Assembly: GCA_016763135.1 (NCBI GenBank)
Contig: JAESUI010000009.1
Location: forward strand, 1-20,421
Direction: 5' to 3'
Source of the DNA: Flavobacteriales bacterium
Lineage (GTDB): Bacteria > Bacteroidota > Bacteroidia > Flavobacteriales_E > Vicingaceae
DNA length: 20,421 bases
Shown: in pieces, positions 16,147 to 20,421 of the stretch
How the letters are laid out: each line of letters starts with the position of its first letter
Position numbering within the stretch: the stretch's first letter is position 1
Notes under the pieces: generated by a model
Database searches by the model: none
What the model saw: the letters and a program-made list of their open reading frames with translations, nothing else
What the model was told of the DNA's origin: nothing
Position numbers and translations under genes: made by a program

Positions 16147-16941
16147 ATGAAATTTCTTGTTTCTTGTTTCTTGTTTCTTGCCTCTTGTATTCTTTTCTCT
16201 TGTGGAAATGATGCCTCAGAAAGTGAAGTTGAAAACCCAAAAGTTGATTCTTTAAATGTTAATGCTATAGTTACTAGTGGCGAAATAAAAATCATTGAAC
16301 CTGTTGCTGATGAAGAAATTGTTGTTCTCAAAAAAAGTGGAATTACGTTAACTGAAATTAAACCGGAACACAATAAAGAAGCAACGATCAAAATAAATAC
16401 TAAACAATTTAGCGAGGGAGAAAATCATTTGAGTTTTTCGGTAAGTGGAGTTCAGGGATATTCAATTTCTTATTTAGCGAATAACTATTCGTTAAGCCAA
16501 TTTTCATCAGATGTTTTTGATGTAGAATTTTTATATGGCAACAATGTGTTTTTGGCTTTTTTAACTGATAAGAATGGCATTAGTATTAAAACAAATAAAG
16601 GCTGTGTATTGAAAAATGCAGTACTTGGTGGGGTAGAGAGTTTGTTTGATATGAATCAACCGCACTTGTTTTATTATTTACCTCAAGCAGAAACAAATGA
16701 ACCTATTTTAGATTTTTATTTGGTAAATACTTCTATCTCGGAAAGTGGAAATAAAGTAAAAATTACCATAAATGAAACAGAATTTATAATTAAGAAATGG
16801 GCGGCTTATAAAGTTTCAGGATTAAAAAATATCAAAAACACAGTGCGAATTCAGTTAATCGATAAAAATGGAAATTTAATTAACGGTCCATTTAATGATT
16901 CTGGAGATAGGACCTTTCATTTTGTAAATAGAACAAGTTAG
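16147..16941 (+). CDS. Lipoprotein of a Bacteroidota family sometimes labelled phosphopeptide-binding protein
   Basis: A 264-residue predicted lipoprotein. The signal peptide MKFLVSCFLFLASC...LFSCGN has two possible lipidation cysteines: Cys14 (LASC, the better lipobox) and Cys19 (LFSC). The mature part shows, in order, LAFLTDKNGISIK (about 138-150), NQPHLFYYLPQAE, LDFYLVNTSISESGNKVKITINETEFIIKKW (seen as LDFYLVNT and GNKVKITIN) and LLDK-like IDKNGNLINGPFN near the end. From memory, this layout matches a Bacteroidota family annotated 'phosphopeptide-binding protein' on weak grounds. Relatives carry a histidine-containing HIHL segment before it, which here reads YSISYL, so that potential site looks lost. 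It starts immediately after the carrier protein's stop, and its own stop abuts the convergent DUF4286 stop. The 5' coding end contains a heptanucleotide repeat. Function unknown. Confidence 0.75.
   Translation: MKFLVSCFLFLASCILFSCGNDASESEVENPKVDSLNVNAIVTSGEIKIIEPVADEEIVVLKKSGITLTEIKPEHNKEATIKINTKQFSEGENHLSFSVSGVQGYSISYLANNYSLSQFSSDVFDVEFLYGNNVFLAFLTDKNGISIKTNKGCVLKNAVLGGVESLFDMNQPHLFYYLPQAETNEPILDFYLVNTSISESGNKVKITINETEFIIKKWAAYKVSGLKNIKNTVRIQLIDKNGNLINGPFNDSGDRTFHFVNRTS
16153..16187 (+). repeat. Heptanucleotide tandem repeat (TTTCTTG x4 plus CCTCTTG) in a lipoprotein signal peptide
   Basis: Four perfect TTTCTTG units (16153-16180) and a fifth imperfect unit CCTCTTG (16181-16187) encode residues 3-14 of the lipoprotein. 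Because the unit is 7 nt, gain or loss of one unit shifts frame. Reading by hand, loss of one unit meets TAA after 33 codons, and gain of one meets TGA after 23 codons. Confidence 0.9.
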
Positions 16942-17247
16942 TTAAACAATCTCCAACAATGTTCTAAAAGCAACAAATTTACCGTTATAACGAGCGGTAT
17001 GATCTTCTTGTAATTTTGGAGCACATTTTTCTTGGTATTCGTCTAAATCATCCATAGAGTTACAAGTATATTGTATGGCGTAAGTATGTCCTGTCTCATC
17101 TTCTTGTGTAGTCAACACTTTAGCAATTTTATGTTCTAAAAAAAAACCAGTATTCATTACTTCTGGGATATGAATTTCCTTCATCCAAGTTATCCAATCT
17201 GTATGAACATCATCTTCAATATTAACTGTTACGTTGTAAATAATCAT
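16942..17247 (-). CDS. DUF4286 family protein
   Basis: A small cytoplasmic protein of 101 residues matching the DUF4286 family of Bacteroidota: MIIYNVTVNI at the start, WITWMKEIHIPEVMNTG, then Y.IQYTC..MDDLDEYQ and a C-terminal FVAFRTLLE. I chose the ATG at 17247 because family members characteristically begin MIIYNVT. An in-frame ATG at 17262 would add MKYFE and is the alternative. The domain looks like a ferredoxin-like alpha/beta fold related to dimeric barrel proteins, which is inference. No catalytic residues are known to me. Its stop codon directly abuts the stop of the convergent lipoprotein gene (zero intergenic bases). It is divergent from purH. Confidence 0.85.
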   Translation of the reverse strand: MIIYNVTVNIEDDVHTDWITWMKEIHIPEVMNTGFFLEHKIAKVLTTQEDETGHTYAIQYTCNSMDDLDEYQEKCAPKLQEDHTARYNGKFVAFRTLLEIV

Positions 17248-17339
17248 CTCAAAATATTTCATGTAAAATTACAAATATTAGCTGGTTATAAACAATTCAC
17301 GTCATTTATCAACAAAGCAAAAAATAGACTGTTTTTGAA

Positions 17340-17370
17340 TTGTCTAAAGAGTTAAAAAGGCGTAAAATTG
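17340..17370 (+). promoter_or_regulatory. Weak candidate promoter for purH
   Basis: A TTG at 17340-17342 lies 20 bp before TAAAATTG (17363-17370), one mismatch from the Bacteroidota -7 consensus TAnnTTTG. The spacing fits a -33/-7 pair and leaves a leader of roughly 15-20 nt before the purH ATG at 17394. In such AT-rich DNA similar matches arise by chance. Confidence 0.25.
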
Positions 17371-17393
17371 TATGCTTAATTCAAACCCTGAAA

Positions 17394-18917
17394 ATGAGCC
17401 AAAAAAAGATCAAAAACGCACTTATTTCCGTTTTCCATAAAGACAATTTAGAGCCAATTATTCATCGTTTAAATGAATTGGGGATAACAATGTATTCGAC
17501 TGGTGGTACCCAAACATTTATTGAAGAATTAGGTGCTCCAGTTACTGCTGTAGAAACATTAACTTCTTATCCTTCAATTTTAGGGGGGAGAGTAAAAACA
17601 CTACATCCAAAAGTTTTTGGAGGTATTTTAAGTAGAAGGGAATTGGATAGTGACGTTGCTCAGTTAGAAGAATTTGAAATTCCTGAAATTGATCTAGTAA
17701 TTGTTGATTTATACCCTTTTGAAGAGACTGTTTCTTCTGGTGCAGACGAACAAGATATTATCGAAAAAATTGACATCGGTGGAATCTCATTAATTCGTGC
17801 AGCTGCAAAAAACTACAAGGATGTATTAATTGTTTCTTCAAGAGAACAATATGATTACACCTTAAATTTATTGAATGAGAAAAATGGTTTTTCTGATTTA
17901 GAGGATAGAAAACATTTAGCTAAATCAGCTTTTAATGTTTCATCACATTACGATACAGCTATTTTTAATTGGTTTAATAATGGGGAAGAGAAATTCTTTA
18001 AGCAAAGCATTACTCAATCCCAAACATTACGTTATGGAGAAAACCCACATCAAGAAGGAACTTTTTATGGTGATTTAGATGCAATGTTTGATAAATTACA
18101 CGGTAAAGAATTGTCATACAATAACTTGTTAGATGTAGATTCGGCCGTGAATTTAATTGCTGAATTTCCAGATAAACCAACATTTGCAGTATTAAAACAT
18201 AACAACGCTTGTGGGTTGGCTTCTCGTGACACCTTATTGGAAGCTTGGAATGATGCTTTGGCAGGAGATCCTGTTTCTGCTTTTGGAGGAGTTTTGATTA
18301 CCAATAAAACAATTGATGTAGCTACTGCAGAAGAAATCACTAAATTATTTTGTGAGGTGGTGATTGCTCCTGCTTATGAAGATGCTGCGTTGACTGTTTT
18401 AAAAGAAAAAAAGAACAGAATTATTTTGGTTCAAAAGGAGGCTGAATTACCTAACAAACAATTCAGAACAATACTAAATGGTGTTTTAGAGCAGGATAAA
18501 GATGTGAAAACTGCTAATGCAAATGATTTTACAACGGCTACTGAAAAAGAGCCAACATCAGAAGAAATTAATGACTTAGAGTTTGCAAATAAATTGGTAA
18601 AGCATACTAAGTCAAACACTATTGTTTTTGCAAAAGGAGAGCAGTTAATAGCTAGTGGAACAGGACAAACCTCTAGAGTTGATGCATTAAACCAAGCCAT
18701 AGTAAAAGCTAAGGCTTTTGGATTTGATTTAAATGGTGCAGTAATGGCTTCAGATGCATTCTTTCCTTTTCCTGATTGTGTAGAAATAGCTAGAAATGCT
18801 GGGATTACAGCAGTAGTTCAGCCAGGTGGCTCAATTAAAGATCAGCTTTCTATAGATTATTGTGATGCGAATGACATGTCAATGGTAATGACTGGAGTGC
18901 GCCATTTTAGGCATTAA
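17394..18917 (+). CDS. purH: Bifunctional AICAR formyltransferase / IMP cyclohydrolase
   Basis: 507 residues, full length for bacterial PurH. It catalyses the last two steps of de novo IMP synthesis: formylation of AICAR by 10-formyl-THF, then ring closure of FAICAR. The N-terminal MGS-like cyclohydrolase domain shows YSTGGT, GGRVKTLHPKVFGGILSRR (LHPKVFGG), DLYPFEETV and KIDIGGISLIRAAAKN. The formyltransferase domain shows LRYGENPHQ, the catalytic-type K-H pair in KHNNACG (Lys268-His269), SAFGGVL, DAFFPFPDCVEIA, VQPGGSIKDQ and the family's terminal TGVRHFRH. The ATG at 17394 (MSQKKIKNALISVF) is chosen because bacterial PurH proteins start just before this block; an upstream TTG at 17340 would add 18 unconserved residues. 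It is followed by mreB, an order I recall from other Flavobacteriales, with a hairpin in between. Confidence 0.97.
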   Translation: MSQKKIKNALISVFHKDNLEPIIHRLNELGITMYSTGGTQTFIEELGAPVTAVETLTSYPSILGGRVKTLHPKVFGGILSRRELDSDVAQLEEFEIPEIDLVIVDLYPFEETVSSGADEQDIIEKIDIGGISLIRAAAKNYKDVLIVSSREQYDYTLNLLNEKNGFSDLEDRKHLAKSAFNVSSHYDTAIFNWFNNGEEKFFKQSITQSQTLRYGENPHQEGTFYGDLDAMFDKLHGKELSYNNLLDVDSAVNLIAEFPDKPTFAVLKHNNACGLASRDTLLEAWNDALAGDPVSAFGGVLITNKTIDVATAEEITKLFCEVVIAPAYEDAALTVLKEKKNRIILVQKEAELPNKQFRTILNGVLEQDKDVKTANANDFTTATEKEPTSEEINDLEFANKLVKHTKSNTIVFAKGEQLIASGTGQTSRVDALNQAIVKAKAFGFDLNGAVMASDAFFPFPDCVEIARNAGITAVVQPGGSIKDQLSIDYCDANDMSMVMTGVRHFRH

Positions 18918-18941
18918 TTCATTAACAAATAACTGTTCATC

Positions 18942-18962
18942 AAAATTACTTTTAGTAATTTT
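18942..18962 (+). terminator. AT-rich hairpin after purH, possible terminator
   Basis: A perfect inverted repeat, AAAATTACT-TTT-AGTAATTTT, with 9-bp arms and a 3-nt loop, 24 bp after the purH stop and about 60 bp before mreB. The right arm ends in TTTT but no longer T-tract follows, and the stem has only two G-C pairs, so it is a weak intrinsic terminator at best. An operator upstream of mreB is the alternative. Confidence 0.4.
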
Positions 18963-19023
18963 AAACGGAACTTTAACACTTACATTTACGTAATTCATAA
19001 AATACACGGCAACAATTGAATAC

Positions 19024-20049
19024 ATGGGATTATTTAGTTTTTTAACACAAGAAATAGCGATCGATTTAGGTACGGCTAATACACTTATTCTACATAACGA
19101 TAAAGTAGTAGTTGATGAGCCTTCAATTGTTGCTAAGGATAGAACGACAGGTAAGATTATTGCCGTTGGTAAAAAAGCGATGCAAATGCATGGTAAAACT
19201 CATGAAGATATCAAAACAATCAAACCGCTAAAGGATGGTGTAATTGCAGATTTTGATGCTGCTGAGCATATGATTAGGGGGATGATTAGGATGATGAACC
19301 CGAAGAAACCATTGTTTACACCATCATTAAAAATGGTAATTTGTATCCCCTCAGGAATTACTGAAGTTGAGAAAAGAGCTGTAAAAGATTCTGCAGAACA
19401 TGCTGGAGGTAAAGAGGTCTACTTGATTCATGAGCCAATGGCTGCAGCAATCGGAATTGGAATTGATGTGCTAGAACCAATGGGTAATATGATTATTGAT
19501 ATAGGAGGAGGAACTTCAGAGATTGCGGTTATTGCTTTAGGAGGTATTGTTTGTGACAAATCGATACGTGTTGCAGGTGATGATTTTACTAATGATATTG
19601 TTGAATATATGAGAAGGCAACATAATCTTTTAATTGGGGAGCGTTCAGCAGAACAAATTAAAATTGAATGTGGTTCTGCTTTAACAGAATTAGAAACTCC
19701 GCCAGAAGATTATGCTGTTCAAGGAAGAGATTTGATGACGGGTACTCCAAAAGAAATTGTAGTTTCTTATTCTGAAATTGCTCACGCTTTGGATAAATCA
19801 ATTGCAAAAATTGAAGATGCAGTATTGAGTGCGTTAGAAATGACTCCTCCAGAATTGTCTGCAGATATATACAAAACTGGATTATATTTAGCAGGTGGAG
19901 GTTCTATGTTGCGAGGTTTGGATATACGTATTTCTGCTAAGACAAAACTTCCTGTTCATATTGCAGAGGATCCGCTAAGATGTGTTGCAAGAGGTACCGG
20001 GATTGCTCTTAAAAACATTAGTAAGCTACCTTTTTTAATGAAAAGCTAA
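19024..20049 (+). CDS. mreB: Rod shape-determining protein MreB
   Basis: 341 residues, the usual MreB length. This bacterial actin polymerises at the inner membrane and directs lateral cell-wall synthesis with MreC, MreD, RodA and PBP2. Actin-fold motifs are present: phosphate-1 loop DLGTANT (residues 14-20), IIDIGGGTSEIAVI with the phosphate-2 loop from Asp159, the PSGITEVEKRAV and HEPMAAAIG blocks, and the adenosine motif LAGGGSMLRGLD (Ala290 onward). The short hydrophobic N-terminus MGLFSFL fits a membrane-binding amphipathic segment. The ATG at 19024 is the only good start. mreC begins 19 bp after its stop, so they are cotranscribed. Upstream, TACATTTA at 18981-18988 differs in one base from the -7 consensus but has no clear partner box. 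Confidence 0.98.
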   Translation: MGLFSFLTQEIAIDLGTANTLILHNDKVVVDEPSIVAKDRTTGKIIAVGKKAMQMHGKTHEDIKTIKPLKDGVIADFDAAEHMIRGMIRMMNPKKPLFTPSLKMVICIPSGITEVEKRAVKDSAEHAGGKEVYLIHEPMAAAIGIGIDVLEPMGNMIIDIGGGTSEIAVIALGGIVCDKSIRVAGDDFTNDIVEYMRRQHNLLIGERSAEQIKIECGSALTELETPPEDYAVQGRDLMTGTPKEIVVSYSEIAHALDKSIAKIEDAVLSALEMTPPELSADIYKTGLYLAGGGSMLRGLDIRISAKTKLPVHIAEDPLRCVARGTGIALKNISKLPFLMKS

Positions 20050-20068
20050 ATAAAATCAGGATTGAATA

Positions 20069-20421
20069 ATGAAGAATTTAATACGGTTTTTATCTAAGAA
20101 TTCATTCGTATTCCTTTTTGTTTTTTTACTTTTTATTTCATTTGTTTTACTGGTAAAAAATAATAATTACCAAAATTCAAAAGTTTTTAATTCATCTAAT
20201 TTTTTAATTGGGAACCTTTATTCAACAGTTAATAATGTTAACGATTATTTTAATTTAAAAGAAGTAAATGCTGAGTTAGCAGAGCAAAATGCAAGGTTGC
20301 AATCAACACAAATCAGCACCTTTAGTAAGGTAAATGGAATAACTGTAGAGATTAATGATACAGTTTATTCTCAAAAATATGTTTACACTTCTGCTAAGGC
20401 AATTAATAGTTCAACAAACAA
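20069..20421 (+). CDS. mreC: Rod shape-determining protein MreC, 3' end outside window (partial)
   Basis: The first 117 residues of MreC are visible before the window ends; no stop is reached. The start MKNLIRFLSKNSFVFLF leads into a single transmembrane segment (about residues 12-32), then a short helical/coiled-coil region with LKEVNAELAEQNARLQ (about 73-90), then the beginning of the periplasmic beta domain. This is the standard MreC layout: an inner-membrane anchor with a periplasmic domain that links the MreB filament to the wall-synthesis enzymes. Position 19 bp after mreB supports the call. The gene is not on its own recognisable by long motifs, but order plus architecture make it firm. 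Confidence 0.92.
   Translation, partial: MKNLIRFLSKNSFVFLFVFLLFISFVLLVKNNNYQNSKVFNSSNFLIGNLYSTVNNVNDYFNLKEVNAELAEQNARLQSTQISTFSKVNGITVEINDTVYSQKYVYTSAKAINSSTN

Noticed and set aside
16122..16391. Minus-strand frame over the heptanucleotide repeat (KKQETRNKKQETRN)
   Set aside because: It is antisense to the carrier and lipoprotein genes and only mirrors the simple repeat.
17340..17393. Upstream TTG start extending purH by 18 residues
   Set aside because: The added residues are not PurH-like, and the ATG at 17394 begins exactly where the conserved N-terminus does.
17263..17393. Possible purine riboswitch ahead of purH
   Set aside because: The 131-bp region to DUF4286 shows no paired stems or conserved purine-aptamer core that I can recognise.

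Overview
The window comes from a low-GC member of the Bacteroidota, most likely a marine or freshwater Flavobacteriales relative. The evidence is a giant SprB-type adhesin carrying a gliding-motility/type IX secretion (T9SS) C-terminal domain, a PorP/SprF-family partner beside it, a DUF4286 protein, and a purH-mreB-mreC order that I recall as typical of this group. Clear Shine-Dalgarno sites are not seen, and a TAnnTTTG-type -7 box occurs, both as expected for the phylum.

Layout. Positions 1-3171 (+) hold the 3' part of a large putative outer-membrane/surface protein whose start lies outside the window. It converges, with 2 bp between stops, on a minus-strand pair: a 3519-residue SprB-like adhesin (14676 to 4117), followed 19 bp downstream by a 307-residue PorP/SprF-family protein (4097 to 3174). 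This matches the known sprB-sprF arrangement. Upstream on the same strand is an ABHD11/YbfF-type alpha/beta hydrolase (15595 to 14831). A 38-bp divergent region with a perfect 7-bp inverted repeat separates it from a plus-strand pair: a biotin carboxyl carrier protein (15634-16146) and, directly abutting it, a lipoprotein (16147-16941) whose signal peptide is encoded by a heptanucleotide tandem repeat. A small minus-strand DUF4286 gene (16942-17247) follows, then purH (17394-18917), mreB (19024-20049) and the 5' part of mreC (20069 onward). No intergenic stretch exceeds 300 bp. I saw no tRNA, rRNA, CRISPR array, insertion sequence or phage gene.

How the genes relate. The adhesin is predicted to be exported by Sec, passed across the outer membrane by the T9SS through its C-terminal domain, and to depend on the adjacent SprF-like protein. 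The purH, mreB and mreC genes are housekeeping functions (purine synthesis, rod shape).

The most striking signal is in the adhesin. Its 38 cysteine-bearing SprB repeats form a stretch of 3,208 consecutive residues (260-3467) with no lysine or arginine. All repeats except the first contain an even number of cysteines, and gains and losses of individual cysteines covary in a way that predicts the disulfide pairing. Variant repeats recur every fourth unit, pointing to growth of the gene in four-repeat blocks. The lipoprotein repeat is a separate candidate for phase variation.
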